Positions 50,470 through 60,324 are shown, numbered from the stretch's first letter. The stretch: DNA of 64,000 nucleotides from an uncultured Clostridia bacterium (GCA_910580105.1 CAJTWN010000003.1:1-64000), one strand, 5' to 3'. Program-made: numbers and translations. Notes: generated by a model not told the origin, from the letters alone.

Positions 50470-50636
50470 AACAAATACCTCCAATTTTTTCTGTTGTTGA
50501 AAATGCCGCACTTCAAATGGATAAAACAAATCCATCCTCTACGTACATTCAATTGTCTTCTATAATAAACAGGTCCCAAAGACGCCAATCAATATTTTTC
50601 TTCCATCAAAATTTTCTTAATATATGACACTGTCCA

Positions 50637-51056
50637 TCACAAGCGCTTATACATAAACATTTCCATCGGCTGGCAAATGGGGGTGTTTTCCAGTATCAGG
50701 CAGCCGCAGTCCGTATATCCCAGCTTTCGATAAAAATGCTGCGCCGTTTCATCAACCTGTGTGGAAATAAGCGTCATTAAAAATTCTTTTTGCCTCATTT
50801 CCTCTTCCCATAAATTCATGGCGGCCCTGCCATGCCCTTTTCCCCTATCAGCCGCCCGGATACAGAGCAGATTTAAAAAGGGGATACGATCCCAAAAAAG
50901 GGAACCGTACAGAATACCCACCGGCCTTTCACCGTCATAAATGAGATACCCCTGTTTCATCTGCACCATCCGGATAAAACTTTCATCAGTGATATGTATA
51001 TCCAGCGACATCCAGAATTCCCTGTCATTCATTTCCGCATTCCGAAGAAAAGTCAT
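50637..51056 (-). CDS. GNAT-family N-acetyltransferase
   Basis: A 139-residue acetyltransferase with the acetyl-CoA loop RAADRGKGHGRAAMNLWE (the RGxGxG/A motif) and the later AQHFYRKLGYTDCG. AAGGA lies 7 nt before the ATG at 51056; the ORF upstream of it overlaps the preceding gene. It follows the FHA-ABC transporter gene by 29 nt and may be its operon partner. The acceptor substrate is unknown. Confidence 0.8.
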   Translation of the reverse strand: MTFLRNAEMNDREFWMSLDIHITDESFIRMVQMKQGYLIYDGERPVGILYGSLFWDRIPFLNLLCIRAADRGKGHGRAAMNLWEEEMRQKEFLMTLISTQVDETAQHFYRKLGYTDCGCLILENTPICQPMEMFMYKRL

Positions 51057-51085
51057 CCCGTATTCCTTCTTTCGTGAAATTCTTA

Positions 51086-53440
51086 TTACCTTGCATCTTT
51101 CGCCACTCCGCGAAGGAGATAAATACAGCATATCAAGCATAAAACCACAAATCCAAGAAGAACTATCCACGTCCCTCCCAGATGTGCTGTCGTACAGCGA
51201 TAAATGTCTTCCGCCTCGCGTACCACGCCCGGTATCTCCTGTTCCAAAGGCAAACGGTTGAGGTCGGCTATCGAGCCCAGCGCCTCAACTGACCAGCGGC
51301 TGACCGTCCCATAAGAAATCAGCTTTGTCGCGCCCTCCAGCTTAAACAAAATGCCGGAAAAAAGCAGCTGGACAATCAGCAAAAAGGGTGCCGCAGTCAT
51401 GGCCTTATCGCTGTTTTTAAACAGGGAAGAAACCATCAGACCTATAGCAGAAGATGTGAAAATTGTCAAGCATACTGTGATCAGCATATCCATATGCTTC
51501 CCGAACAAAATCCCCGCCGCCGGACCGCCGGTAAGCAGGAAAAACAGCCCGGCCATGATTGTAGTCTGCACCATACTCATCAGAAACTGGACGGTAAATT
51601 TGGATAAAACATAGGAATCCAAACGAAGGTTTGCCATATATTCGCGCTTTAATATGGTTCGTTCTTTACAGATTTCCTGTATGGAGTTGAACAGCCCCAT
51701 CCAAATTGCCGCACAGGAAAGTGCAAATAAAATCGACTTGGTGGGATTATAAACTGAAAATACATTTTCTCCGGCAACCAGATATAACAAAAATGCAATC
51801 AGCACGGGCTGCAAAAACAACATACACAGTCGCTGGAGGTCATTGGCAATCAAATTGATGTACCGGGCACAAAGGATCCCAAACTGCCGCAAAAAATCAG
51901 AACGTTTCGGGCTTTGGATAATCCCTTCCTGTTTTGGGCTGTGGGGAATACGGCCATACCCGGCATAAAAACGTTCAGACCATACTTCTGCTGCCTCATT
52001 CGTCTGAAGCAGGTTATAGACCTCGGTCAGCGTTTTTACACCAAAAAAGGTCAGGCATTCCTGCGGCGAGCCATAATAACAGACCCTGCCCCCCTTTCCC
52101 ATAAACAGGATTTTATCACATAAGTGCAGATTCTGCGTGGTATGGGTGACAGCAATGATGGTTTTTCCTTTTTCTTTGGAAAGACGGCTGAGCGTTTTCA
52201 TCAAGCTTTCCTCCGTTCCCGGATCGAGTCCCGATGTAGGCTCATCCAGGAAAAATAAACCCGGGTCTGCCAAAAGTTCCACTGCAATGCTCGCCCGTTT
52301 CTTCTGTCCGCCGCTCAATGCCCGGATCATCTTATTCTTATGCTCTGCAAGATCCAGAACGGAAAGCACCTCATCTATCCGCCGCTCCTGCTCCTCCGGC
52401 TGTACATCTGCCGGCATCCGTAATTTTGCTGAATAGGAAAGCATCTTTCTGAGGGATAAATTTTCATAAATAATATCCTGCTGCGGCACATAACCAATCG
52501 TATTCTTTGCAATAGCATAATTTTGATATAAATCCATCTGATTCAAAAACACGTGCCCCGATGTTGCCTGTTCAAAACCACTCATGGCATTCATCACCGT
52601 TGATTTTCCAGCACCGCTGCCGCCGATGATTGCAACAAAGGTATTGGGTTCAATCTCCAGATTTACATGCTGCAAAATTGCTTTTTTCCCCTCTCTCCCT
52701 TTGACCTCACGGGAAATATCATTCATCAGAATCCGTACGCCGCCATTGTCCGATTTATATAGAAGTATTCCGGAAATATATAAAATAACAGCATTGGCAA
52801 GTCCAATCACATCCCTGTCACACAATTCATACGCCGCCGTGATGCGTTTCCCGTTGACAAAAACCCCGTTAAAACTGCCAAGATCAGAAAGAATATACTT
52901 CCCCGCCGGATTTTTCCGGATTTCTGCATGACGACGGGACACACTGATGTTGTCTAGCACAATGTCACAGCCATTCTCCCGTCCAATCACACATGTTTCT
53001 TTTCCAGACAAAGACAGCTGTTTCCAGCTTCCATTACTTTTCCGGGTTGTATATAGGAACAATACGCCTTTCGAATGGGGATTTTGCGAATCATCATTAT
53101 CTATCCGCAAAATATCGCCGCTTACAAGTTTCCTGCTGCCGGATTCCCCTTTTTGTATCGGTTTTCCATTCAGCTGGATACCATTCAAACTCTCTCCGTC
53201 CATCACATAAAGGGCATCTTCCCGGAAAAAGAAATACCCATGAATTCTGGATACCAATGCAGAATGAAGCAAAATATCACAGTTTTCATCCCGTCCAAAA
53301 GAAAATACCGAAATCTCTGTACGCAATCCTATCTCCCGGACGATGTTTCCATCCATGACAACCAAACGGTGTTCTTCTCCGGGTGTTTCACTCTTTTGCG
53401 CTCCAATGTACCGCGTTACATTCTCCCTGATTCCTTCCAA
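51086..53440 (-). CDS. ABCG-type transporter with two N-terminal FHA domains
   Basis: A 784-residue fusion: two forkhead-associated (phosphothreonine-binding) domains at about 45-110 (FGRDENCDILL, SRIHG) and 150-205 (IGRENGCDIVL, SVSRRHAEI), an ABC ATPase at 235-465 (Walker A GGSGAGKS 273-280, signature LSGGQKKR, Walker B LFFLDEPTSGLDPG), and a six-helix ABC-2 membrane domain (about 540-780). It is a half-size exporter that should dimerise, perhaps regulated by a Ser/Thr kinase, though no kinase gene is nearby. Start is TTG, 7 nt after GGGGG; a later ATG (residue 29) is possible. Cargo is unknown. Confidence 0.88.
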   Translation of the reverse strand: MEGIRENVTRYIGAQKSETPGEEHRLVVMDGNIVREIGLRTEISVFSFGRDENCDILLHSALVSRIHGYFFFREDALYVMDGESLNGIQLNGKPIQKGESGSRKLVSGDILRIDNDDSQNPHSKGVLFLYTTRKSNGSWKQLSLSGKETCVIGRENGCDIVLDNISVSRRHAEIRKNPAGKYILSDLGSFNGVFVNGKRITAAYELCDRDVIGLANAVILYISGILLYKSDNGGVRILMNDISREVKGREGKKAILQHVNLEIEPNTFVAIIGGSGAGKSTVMNAMSGFEQATSGHVFLNQMDLYQNYAIAKNTIGYVPQQDIIYENLSLRKMLSYSAKLRMPADVQPEEQERRIDEVLSVLDLAEHKNKMIRALSGGQKKRASIAVELLADPGLFFLDEPTSGLDPGTEESLMKTLSRLSKEKGKTIIAVTHTTQNLHLCDKILFMGKGGRVCYYGSPQECLTFFGVKTLTEVYNLLQTNEAAEVWSERFYAGYGRIPHSPKQEGIIQSPKRSDFLRQFGILCARYINLIANDLQRLCMLFLQPVLIAFLLYLVAGENVFSVYNPTKSILFALSCAAIWMGLFNSIQEICKERTILKREYMANLRLDSYVLSKFTVQFLMSMVQTTIMAGLFFLLTGGPAAGILFGKHMDMLITVCLTIFTSSAIGLMVSSLFKNSDKAMTAAPFLLIVQLLFSGILFKLEGATKLISYGTVSRWSVEALGSIADLNRLPLEQEIPGVVREAEDIYRCTTAHLGGTWIVLLGFVVLCLICCIYLLRGVAKDAR

Positions 53441-53825
53441 TCTTCTTCCCCCTTATACACCTTTTTTCTAATTCCTGATTTAATTACAAAACGCTTGCAA
53501 GTGCCCGCTATTTTTGAAATTATTTCTCTTCTTTATCTTCCGCCGTTTCTGAGCCCTTCCGGATTAGACATCAAGGGCTGCCAATGGCACTCGTGTTCTC
53601 TGAAACTGCCAATGATAACACAGAAAAAAACATCCGGATTTATATATAATTTTTTCCTCTATAGTTTACTATAGTTTCTTTCTCTTTGCAAGAGAACTGC
53701 GACACGAATATAGAACAAGTTCAAAACTCATCAATATATTTCCATCCTTCAAAACCTGCCCATCCATCAGAAAAGTTCAGCACCTATTTTCACCATCATT
53801 ATCAATAAAATATTTTTAAATAGAC
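53441..53825. other. Intergenic region upstream of the FHA-ABC gene and fucosidase
   Basis: About 385 bp, AT-rich, no gene. Apart from the fucosidase promoter beyond it, I see nothing definite. Confidence 0.4.
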
Positions 53826-53854
53826 TTGTTTACAATTTATTAATATGATACAAT
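53826..53854 (+). promoter_or_regulatory. Promoter of the fucosidase gene
   Basis: TTGTTT (53826-53831), 17-nt spacer, TACAAT (53849-53854), 35 nt before the ATG. Confidence 0.55.
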
Positions 53855-53889
53855 TTATTATGCTGAAATAAAGGAGGGAAAACTTTAAT

Positions 53890-55356
53890 ATGTATAATTT
53901 CTTAGAAAAAATCAACCGCGTGATTGAAGACGGCAGATATAAAGACACATGGGAATCTTTACAGCAGTATCATGTTCCCGAATGGTATGAAAAAATCAAA
54001 TTTGGCATTTTCATTCATTGGGGTATCTATTCCGTTCCGGCATTCGGCAGCGAGTGGTATTCTCGAAATATGTACATAAAAGGAAGCAAAGAGTATACGC
54101 ATCACTTAGAAACCTACGGCAAACATGAGAATTTTGGCTATAAAGATTTCATCCCTATGTTTAAAGCTGAAAACTTCAACCCGAAAGATTGGGTAGAGTT
54201 ATTCAAAGAAGCCGGAGCGCAGTATATCATGCCTGTTGCAGAACACCATGACGGCTTTCAGATGTACGACAGCAAATTATCCAAATGGAATGCGATAAAT
54301 ATGGGGCCGCAAAGAGATGTCTTTGGTGCGCTGACAAAAGAATGTATAAACGCAGGACTAATAAACTGTGCATCAAGCCACAGAGCAGAGCATTGGTTTT
54401 TTATGGGACACGGAAAAGAATTTGCATCTGATATAAAGGAACCAATGCAGCGCGGCGATTTCTACTGGCCTTCCATGCCTGAGCCGGATTTTTTTGACTT
54501 GTATTCAGAACCGGCACCAACAAAGGAGTTTCTTGAAGATTGGCTATGCCGCTGTTGCGAACTAGTAGATAAATATAAACCGAAAATTATATATTTTGAC
54601 TGGTGGATTCAACACAGTGCATTCAAACCATATTTGAAAAAATTTGCCGCATATTATTACAACCGTGCAGATGAATGGAATGAAGAGGTTGTCATAAATT
54701 ATAAGCATGATGCTTTCGCTTTTGGAACAGCCGTTCCGGATATTGAACGCGGACAATTTGCTGATGCAAAACCATATGTATGGCAGTCAGATACGGCAGT
54801 AGCGAAAAATTCATGGTGCTATACTGTGGGAAATGACTATAAAACATCCACGCAGATAATATGTGATTTGGTGGACATTATAAGCAAAAACGGCAGACTA
54901 CTGTTAAATATCGGCCCGAAAGCTGATGGAACAATTCCTGATGAAGATAGGAAAATACTGCTTGAAATAGGTCAGTGGTTAAAAACAAACGGGGAAGCGA
55001 TATATGGAGCGAAGCTTTGGCGTAAATCAGAGGAAGGACCAACTAAAATTAAAGAAGGGGAATTGATGGATGCAGAGATAAAACCGTTTACTTTTGAAGA
55101 TATCCGCTTTACTATGAATGGAAGTTATGTATATGCAATATGCCTTAATATGAGAGGAAAAGACAACGTATTCATTAAATCCCTTGCAGAAACATCAAAT
55201 GCCCATGAACCCAATTTCAACGGAATTATAAAATCCGTTGAGGTACTGGGATACGACAAACATCCGGAATGGTCGCGTGATGATAAAGGGTTGTCAATCA
55301 AAACCGTTAGAATTGACAATGATATGCCGGTAGTATTCAAAGTATTCATTGATTAG
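53890..55356 (+). CDS. GH29 alpha-L-fucosidase
   Basis: A 488-residue cytoplasmic exo-fucosidase. GH29 strings: WYEKIKFGIFIHWGIYSVPA, GSEWYSRNMY, MPVAEHHDGFQMYDS near 115-128, and IIYFDWWIQH with the presumed nucleophile Asp237; then a C-terminal GDKADG-like NIGPKADGTIPDE loop. It is shorter at the C-terminus than typical family members with two extra beta domains, but complete. AAGGAGGG lies unusually far (11 nt) from the ATG. Its codons are AT-richer than those of the GH3/GH78 genes, suggesting separate acquisition. It would release fucose from imported plant or mucin fragments. Confidence 0.9.
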   Translation: MYNFLEKINRVIEDGRYKDTWESLQQYHVPEWYEKIKFGIFIHWGIYSVPAFGSEWYSRNMYIKGSKEYTHHLETYGKHENFGYKDFIPMFKAENFNPKDWVELFKEAGAQYIMPVAEHHDGFQMYDSKLSKWNAINMGPQRDVFGALTKECINAGLINCASSHRAEHWFFMGHGKEFASDIKEPMQRGDFYWPSMPEPDFFDLYSEPAPTKEFLEDWLCRCCELVDKYKPKIIYFDWWIQHSAFKPYLKKFAAYYYNRADEWNEEVVINYKHDAFAFGTAVPDIERGQFADAKPYVWQSDTAVAKNSWCYTVGNDYKTSTQIICDLVDIISKNGRLLLNIGPKADGTIPDEDRKILLEIGQWLKTNGEAIYGAKLWRKSEEGPTKIKEGELMDAEIKPFTFEDIRFTMNGSYVYAICLNMRGKDNVFIKSLAETSNAHEPNFNGIIKSVEVLGYDKHPEWSRDDKGLSIKTVRIDNDMPVVFKVFID

Positions 55357-55510
55357 GACTATACTTATCTGATTATCAATTATATTTTTTGCAAAATGAA
55401 TATTATTACCAAATATTTTGTCACAAAATAATGGCCCATCCGTTATCCTCTGTCTTCCTATATTAAAAGTTTTTCGTTTTATTCTGCTCACAAGTTATTT
55501 TTTATATTAC

Positions 55511-55542
55511 AAAACCTCCTATGAAAACATAGGAGGTTTTGT
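55511..55542. terminator. Bidirectional terminator between fucosidase and rplQ
   Basis: Perfect 13-bp stem (55511-55523 with 55528-55540) with AAAA and TTTT flanks. It ends both the fucosidase mRNA and the ribosomal operon. Confidence 0.8.
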
Positions 55543-55621
55543 TAATGTCCATTTTCACCAGAGCTGCTCAGATAAGCAGTCTCTTTTGAAAATACAAAAC
55601 GAAATATAATTTCAATATAAA

Positions 55622-55966
55622 TTAGTCCACAAATTCAAGAATGGACATCTCAGCCGCATCGCCGCGTCTGGGGCCTACCTTGATGATTCTGGTATAACCA
55701 CCATTCCGCTCTGCATACTTAGGAGCGATCTCATCAAACAATTTGGATACGACCTCTCTCTTTGTGATATAGCTGAGTGCCTGTCTCTTGGTGTGAAGGG
55801 TATTCGTCTTTCCGAGAGTGACCATTTTCTCTGCAATCTTCTTTACTTCCTTGGCCCGGGTTGTGGTGGTTTGAATTCTGCCGTTTTCAAGGAAAGAAGT
55901 TGTGAGCGATCTAAGCATAGCTCTTCTCTGGTCAGTCGGTCTGCCGAGTTTTCTCTGGTGTGCCAT
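55622..55966 (-). CDS. rplQ: Ribosomal protein L17
   Basis: A 114-residue L17 (MAHQRKLGRPTDQRRAMLRS beginning, RTTTTRAKEVKKIAEKM, YTRIIKVGPRRGDAAEM), a part of the large subunit near the exit tunnel. It is the last gene of the rpmJ-rpsM-rpsK-rpsD-rpoA-rplQ operon, 40 nt after rpoA, with AGAGGTGATACTAT before the ATG. Confidence 0.97.
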   Translation of the reverse strand: MAHQRKLGRPTDQRRAMLRSLTTSFLENGRIQTTTTRAKEVKKIAEKMVTLGKTNTLHTKRQALSYITKREVVSKLFDEIAPKYAERNGGYTRIIKVGPRRGDAAEMSILEFVD

Positions 55967-56006
55967 ATAGTATCACCTCTTTCAAAATTCTAGTAAAACG
56001 TCCCTC

Positions 56007-56954
56007 TTACTCATCCTTCGCAAGGGATAAATCCATTGCTTCCAGTTTTGCAATAACTTCCTCAAGGGATTTACGTCCAAGGTTTCTAACCTTCATCATA
56101 TCATTTTCACTGCGTGTGGTCAGATCCTGTACCGTATTGATGCCTGCACGCTTGAGACAATTATAAGAACGTACAGAAAGGTCAAGTTCTTCGATGGTTG
56201 TTTCCAAAACCTTTTCCTGACGGCTTTCTTCTTTCTCAATCATAATCTCTGCGTTCTTTGCATCATCAGACAGGTCGACAAACAGACTCATATGCTCGCT
56301 TACAATTTTTGCTGCAAGTGAAACTGCCTCCGCAGGAGCAATGGTACCATTGGTCCAAACTTCCAGCGTCAATTTGTCATAGTCCGTAACATTTCCCACA
56401 CGAGTGTTCTCAACCACATAATTCGCCTTGATAACAGGCGTATAGATTGAGTCGGTGGCAATAACACCAATGGTCGGCTGCAAAAGCTGTTTGTTCCGGT
56501 CAGAAGAAACATAACCTCTGCCCTTATCCAGTGTTATTTCCATGAACAATCTGGCGTCTTCACTAAGTGTTGCAATATGCAGATCTTCATTGATGATTTC
56601 CACATCGGAGTCGTGCTTGATGTCTCCCGCACAAATTTCTCCCGCACCTTCGTGATTAATATAAACCGTCTTGGGCGCGTCTGCATGCAATTTGATTGCC
56701 AGATTCTTGATATTGAGTATTATCTCGGTAACATCCTCTTTTACACCCGGAACCGTTGAAAATTCATGCAGTACTCCATCAATCTTGACGGAAGTTGCAG
56801 CAACACCCGGAAGGGATGAAAGCAACATTCTTCTAAGTGAGTTGCCCAATGTGGTGCCATAACCTCTCTCTAGAGGCTCGACAACAAACTTGCCATATTT
56901 ATTATCTTCGGATGCTTCTACGCATTCAATTCTTGGCTTTTCGATTTCTATCAT
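56007..56954 (-). CDS. rpoA: RNA polymerase alpha subunit
   Basis: A 315-residue alpha subunit of normal length. The N-terminal dimerisation domain has FVVEPLERGYGTTLGNSLRR (33-50 region) and RGYVSSDRNK; the C-terminal domain (about 245-315) has LSVRSYNCLKRAGINTVQDL and the NLGRKSLEEV helix that contacts DNA and activators. It sits between rpsD and rplQ as in most Firmicutes. Confidence 0.98.
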   Translation of the reverse strand: MIEIEKPRIECVEASEDNKYGKFVVEPLERGYGTTLGNSLRRMLLSSLPGVAATSVKIDGVLHEFSTVPGVKEDVTEIILNIKNLAIKLHADAPKTVYINHEGAGEICAGDIKHDSDVEIINEDLHIATLSEDARLFMEITLDKGRGYVSSDRNKQLLQPTIGVIATDSIYTPVIKANYVVENTRVGNVTDYDKLTLEVWTNGTIAPAEAVSLAAKIVSEHMSLFVDLSDDAKNAEIMIEKEESRQEKVLETTIEELDLSVRSYNCLKRAGINTVQDLTTRSENDMMKVRNLGRKSLEEVIAKLEAMDLSLAKDE

Positions 56955-57025
56955 TGTCAGCCCTCCTATTATTTTTCAAAAACAATTGTATCGTTATACA
57001 AACGGGGCCTCACGGCAACTACTTA

Positions 57026-57652
57026 TTATTTGCTGTAATACTCAACGATCAAATGCTCTTCGATAGGAAGATCAATATCCTCTCTATCCGCAAGTGCCAC
57101 TACTTTGCCCTCTAAAGTATCTCTATTCATATCAAGCCACTTTGGAACAATTCTGCCCTCAGTTGACGCAAGAATCATTTCAAATTTCGGGCTCTTTCTG
57201 CTCTTTTCACGTACCGCAATCACATCGCCCGGCTTTACGAGATAAGAAGGAATATTTACCTTTTTGCCGTTTACTGTAAAGTGCGCATGAGAAACGAGCT
57301 GTCTTGCTTCCGGTCTGGATGCTGCAAGACCCAGCTTATAAACAACATTATCCAGACGGCTTTCCAGAATGGTAAGCAGGTTTTCACCGGTTACGCCTTC
57401 CTTTTTGTTCGCCATCTCAAAATAGTGCTCAAACTGACCTTCGAGAATACCGTAAGCGCGTCTTACCTTCTGCTTCTCACGCAGCTGGGTGCCGTATTCG
57501 GAGAGCTTACGTCTGCCCTGGCCGTGCTGACCGGGGGCATATGCGCGTCTGGTGACTGCGCATTTGTCGGTGTAACATCTGTCACCTTTTAAGAATAATT
57601 TCTGACCTTCACGTCTGCAGATTCTGCAAACAGATTCAGTATATCTTGCCAT
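57026..57652 (-). CDS. rpsD: Ribosomal protein S4
   Basis: A 208-residue S4 starting MARYTESVCRICRREGQKLF at 57652 (GGAGGTGAAAATTTA upstream); the extra N-terminus of the open frame is the rpsK spacer. It has a zinc-type CxxC...CYTDKC pattern at 9-31, then the S4 RNA-binding domain (LESRLDNVVYKLGLAASRPE, PSYLVKPGDVIAVRE). It initiates small-subunit assembly and may autoregulate. Confidence 0.97.
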   Translation of the reverse strand: MARYTESVCRICRREGQKLFLKGDRCYTDKCAVTRRAYAPGQHGQGRRKLSEYGTQLREKQKVRRAYGILEGQFEHYFEMANKKEGVTGENLLTILESRLDNVVYKLGLAASRPEARQLVSHAHFTVNGKKVNIPSYLVKPGDVIAVREKSRKSPKFEMILASTEGRIVPKWLDMNRDTLEGKVVALADREDIDLPIEEHLIVEYYSK

Positions 57653-57672
57653 TAAATTTTCACCTCCGTCAA

Positions 57673-58065
57673 CTACACACGTCTTCTCTTCGGCGGTCTG
57701 CAACCGTTGTGGGGAATCGGTGTAACGTCCTTAATCATATTCACTTCAAGGCCTGCAACCTGAAGTGCGCGAATCGCTGCCTCACGGCCGGAGCCGGGGC
57801 CTTTTACATAGACTTCAACATATTTAAGACCATGCTCCATTGCAGCTTTTGCAGCGGTTTCTGCTGCCATCTGTGCCGCAAAAGGCGTGCTCTTTCTCGA
57901 ACCTCTGAATCCGAGGCCGCCGGCGGATGCCCATGAAATTGCATTCCCGGCTACATCTGTTATCGTAACAATGGTGTTGTTAAATGTAGACTTGATATGT
58001 GCTGCACCGCGTTCAATATTCTTTTTCTCTCTGCGGCGGCGTGTTCTTTTAACTGCCTTTGCCAT
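57673..58065 (-). CDS. rpsK: Ribosomal protein S11
   Basis: A 130-residue S11 (GAAHIKSTFNNTIVTITD, SWASAGGLGFRGSRKSTPFAAQ, DVTPIPHNGCRPPKRRRV). ATG at 58065 follows AGGAGGTGAAAGATACA; an ATG 12 nt earlier overlaps the ribosome binding site. Confidence 0.97.
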   Translation of the reverse strand: MAKAVKRTRRRREKKNIERGAAHIKSTFNNTIVTITDVAGNAISWASAGGLGFRGSRKSTPFAAQMAAETAAKAAMEHGLKYVEVYVKGPGSGREAAIRALQVAGLEVNMIKDVTPIPHNGCRPPKRRRV

Positions 58066-58169
58066 TGTATCTTTCACCTCCTGAAATTACGAATCTCTGC
58101 CAACAGGGCAGAATTTTTCTGCGTCAAATCACTTGGGGACTGTTGTCCCATAACAGGTACAAACAACGT

Positions 58170-58535
58170 TTATTTCTTCTTGTTTGCAATGGTCTTCTTC
58201 GGACCTTTACGTGTTCTTGCATTGGTCTTGGAACGCTGACCTCTAACCGGAAGGCTTCTTCTGTGACGAAGTCCTCTGTAGCAGTTGATTTCCATAAGAC
58301 GCTTAATATCAAGAGCGATATCACGTCTCAAATCACCTTCTACCGGGTAGTGGTCTATTTCAGCTCTGAGCGCTGAAACCTGTTCCTCTGTGAGATCCTT
58401 TACTCTGATGTCGGGATCAATACCTGTTGCTTCAAGGATTTTTTTCGAGGTAGAAAGACCTATACCAAAAATATAGGTAAGTCCAATCTCAACTCTTTTC
58501 TCATTTGGTAAATCCACACCTGCAATACGTGCCAT
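58170..58535 (-). CDS. rpsM: Ribosomal protein S13
   Basis: A 121-residue S13 (MARIAGVDLPNEKRVEIGLT, YIFGIGLSTSKKIL, RGLRHRRSLPVRGQRSKTNAR, ending in a lysine-rich tail). GGAGGTGAAAAATTT precedes the ATG. Its 141-nt upstream leader has a 14-bp perfect palindrome (CCGTGCATGCACGG, 58592-58605). Confidence 0.97.
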   Translation of the reverse strand: MARIAGVDLPNEKRVEIGLTYIFGIGLSTSKKILEATGIDPDIRVKDLTEEQVSALRAEIDHYPVEGDLRRDIALDIKRLMEINCYRGLRHRRSLPVRGQRSKTNARTRKGPKKTIANKKK

Positions 58536-58676
58536 AAATTTTTCACCTCCAATAGATTTTCCTTTGAAAAGGTATCGGAGCAGAATTTCACCCGTGCATG
58601 CACGGCATCAGCTATATGAACGACATTTTGCCATTTTGGGTATACAGCCTGACCCTGCCCGATTCTGATGTTTTGC

Positions 58677-58790
58677 TTAACCCTGTTTCTGCTTGTGTCT
58701 GGGGTTTTCGCAGATCACCATAACTCTGCCTTTTCTTTTAATAATTTTACATTTTTCACAAATAGGTTTAACGGAAGGTCTTACTTTCAT
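58677..58790 (-). CDS. rpmJ: Ribosomal protein L36
   Basis: A 37-residue L36 (MKVRPSVKPICEKCKIIKR then KGRVMVICENPRHKQKQG) with the CxxC...C...H zinc pattern. AGGAGGTGAAGGGC before the ATG. First gene of the second ribosomal transcription unit. Confidence 0.95.
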   Translation of the reverse strand: MKVRPSVKPICEKCKIIKRKGRVMVICENPRHKQKQG

Positions 58791-58841
58791 GCCCTTCACC
58801 TCCTAAGTTTGTACTTGTCCCCTCATAAAGTGAACCTAGAT

Positions 58842-58870
58842 ATAATATCACAGATTTCAACGGTTGTCAA
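58842..58870 (-). promoter_or_regulatory. Strong promoter of the rpmJ-rplQ operon
   Basis: TTGACA (58870-58865), 17-nt spacer, TATTAT (58847-58842). Predicted start near 58835, leaving a 45-nt leader to rpmJ. This promoter lies between the CapA-like gene and rpmJ. Confidence 0.85.
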
Positions 58871-59042
58871 CAGATTTTTGCAGAACAACAGCGGTCATTT
58901 TTTCCATATTTCTGCAAATAAAAGAACCGTTTTCGTGCGTTTCAACCAAGCGCAAACAATCTCGCTGTATCTCCCGCATATGTATACATTTTTCTCCAAA
59001 AAAAGGTCCCCTTATACTGCACAAAGTATTTCAATAACAAAT

Positions 59043-60278
59043 TTATAAAATAATTACATCCCTATGTTCCGGTGTATTTTTATGCTTTTCACCATCAACC
59101 GTCTTTTCTTCTGATCTATTTTCTTTTTCTGCCGAGGTCTCCTCTTCGTTCTCCAACGTTTCCGCATCCGCCCCTTTTGCAGGCCGCTCCCCATTGTTCA
59201 AATCTGTCGCATCATCAACAATTTTCAATCCGCTCTCCTGCCAGAGAGAAAATTTCAGTGCGCTTTCCGTAAAGTTTCTGCTGAATCGTTTTACCTTCTC
59301 TATCACCCGTTCTGCATCCTCACCGTCAAGGGGGGTCGGCTGATAATTATTGGCATTGCTGACCGAAGAGATACTGCACGGGATTAATTTATAATCGTCG
59401 TCCATGCACAATTCATCATTTTCATCCAGCCGAAAGGTCTGCTGAAATATCAAAGTATCTTTATCCTTTGGATTTTGGTTTCCGCCGAAACAGAAATTCC
59501 CCAAACTATATACAATATATTTCCCCTTATACCTTTCAATACCCTGTAATACATGGGGATGATGACCTATGACCAAATCGGCGCCGGCGTCCACAATCTT
59601 CTTGGCCAATGCCCGCTGCGAACCCTCCGGTGTATTTTCGCCCTCTATTCCCCAATGAATCTGGGCAATTACCACCTGAGCGCCTGCTTCCTTCATCTTC
59701 GTCATTGCAGTTTCCAGCGTTTTTTCTGCCGAACCGTCCAAATCATACAAACCAATCACACCCACTTTGACACCATTTATCTCTTTTACAAGTACGTCCT
59801 CTTTATAGACATAATCAATTCCGGCATCGCGTAAGGCTTCTTTCGTATCTGAAAAACTTTCTTCTCCATAATCCATACTGTGATTATTTGCAAGCGTAAC
59901 GGCTTCTACACTACCTTCTTTCAAAATATTCACATATTCCGGCTTCCCACGGAATGCAAAGGTTTTTTCTTCCCTTTCTCCCCGGGTAGAAAGAGTTCCC
60001 TCCAAATTTACCATTGTCAAATCATCCTGAGAAAAAATCGGCGCCACATTCCGAAAAAAATATCCATAATCATTTTCCTGCTGTTTGGCAACCACCGGCA
60101 ATGTATTGCCCCCAAAATTCACATCGGTTCCAAGGGTACAGTCTCCGGCACAGGTCACAACCACCTTCTTTTCCGGCACCTGCGTTGTTTCCGGCGCAAC
60201 AGCCTGTTCCTGTTTGCCGCAGCTGGTAAAGAACAGTACAAAACTTAAGACCAGCAGCAGTTTCCCCCAATTTTTCAT
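59043..60278 (-). CDS. CapA/PgsA-like lipoprotein
   Basis: A 411-residue exported lipoprotein with a metallophosphatase-like PGA_cap domain. The ATG at 60278 lies after GGAGGATGTT. Lipobox FFTSC puts the lipidated Cys at about residue 20. Domain strings: VTCAGDCTLGTDVNFGG near 40, MVNLEGTLSTRGER, TLANNHSMDYGEESF near 130, GVIGLYDLDG, QIHWGIEGENTPEGSQRALA, VIGHHPHVLQGIE near 240, and YSLGNFCFGGNQN. The C-terminal 45 residues are an acidic low-complexity tail. Capsule poly-gamma-glutamate synthesis is the named role of the family, yet no capB/C is in view. Its position inside a ribosomal cluster is unusual. Confidence 0.88.
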   Translation of the reverse strand: MKNWGKLLLVLSFVLFFTSCGKQEQAVAPETTQVPEKKVVVTCAGDCTLGTDVNFGGNTLPVVAKQQENDYGYFFRNVAPIFSQDDLTMVNLEGTLSTRGEREEKTFAFRGKPEYVNILKEGSVEAVTLANNHSMDYGEESFSDTKEALRDAGIDYVYKEDVLVKEINGVKVGVIGLYDLDGSAEKTLETAMTKMKEAGAQVVIAQIHWGIEGENTPEGSQRALAKKIVDAGADLVIGHHPHVLQGIERYKGKYIVYSLGNFCFGGNQNPKDKDTLIFQQTFRLDENDELCMDDDYKLIPCSISSVSNANNYQPTPLDGEDAERVIEKVKRFSRNFTESALKFSLWQESGLKIVDDATDLNNGERPAKGADAETLENEEETSAEKENRSEEKTVDGEKHKNTPEHRDVIIL

Positions 60279-60324
60279 AACATCCTCCAAAATAAATACA
60301 TTTTTTACCAAAACCCAGCAAAAC

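Noticed and set aside
58592..58605. CCGTGCATGCACGG as an S4 or S13 autoregulatory site
   Set aside because: A palindrome alone, with no pseudoknot that I could trace; kept only as a remark on the rpsM leader.
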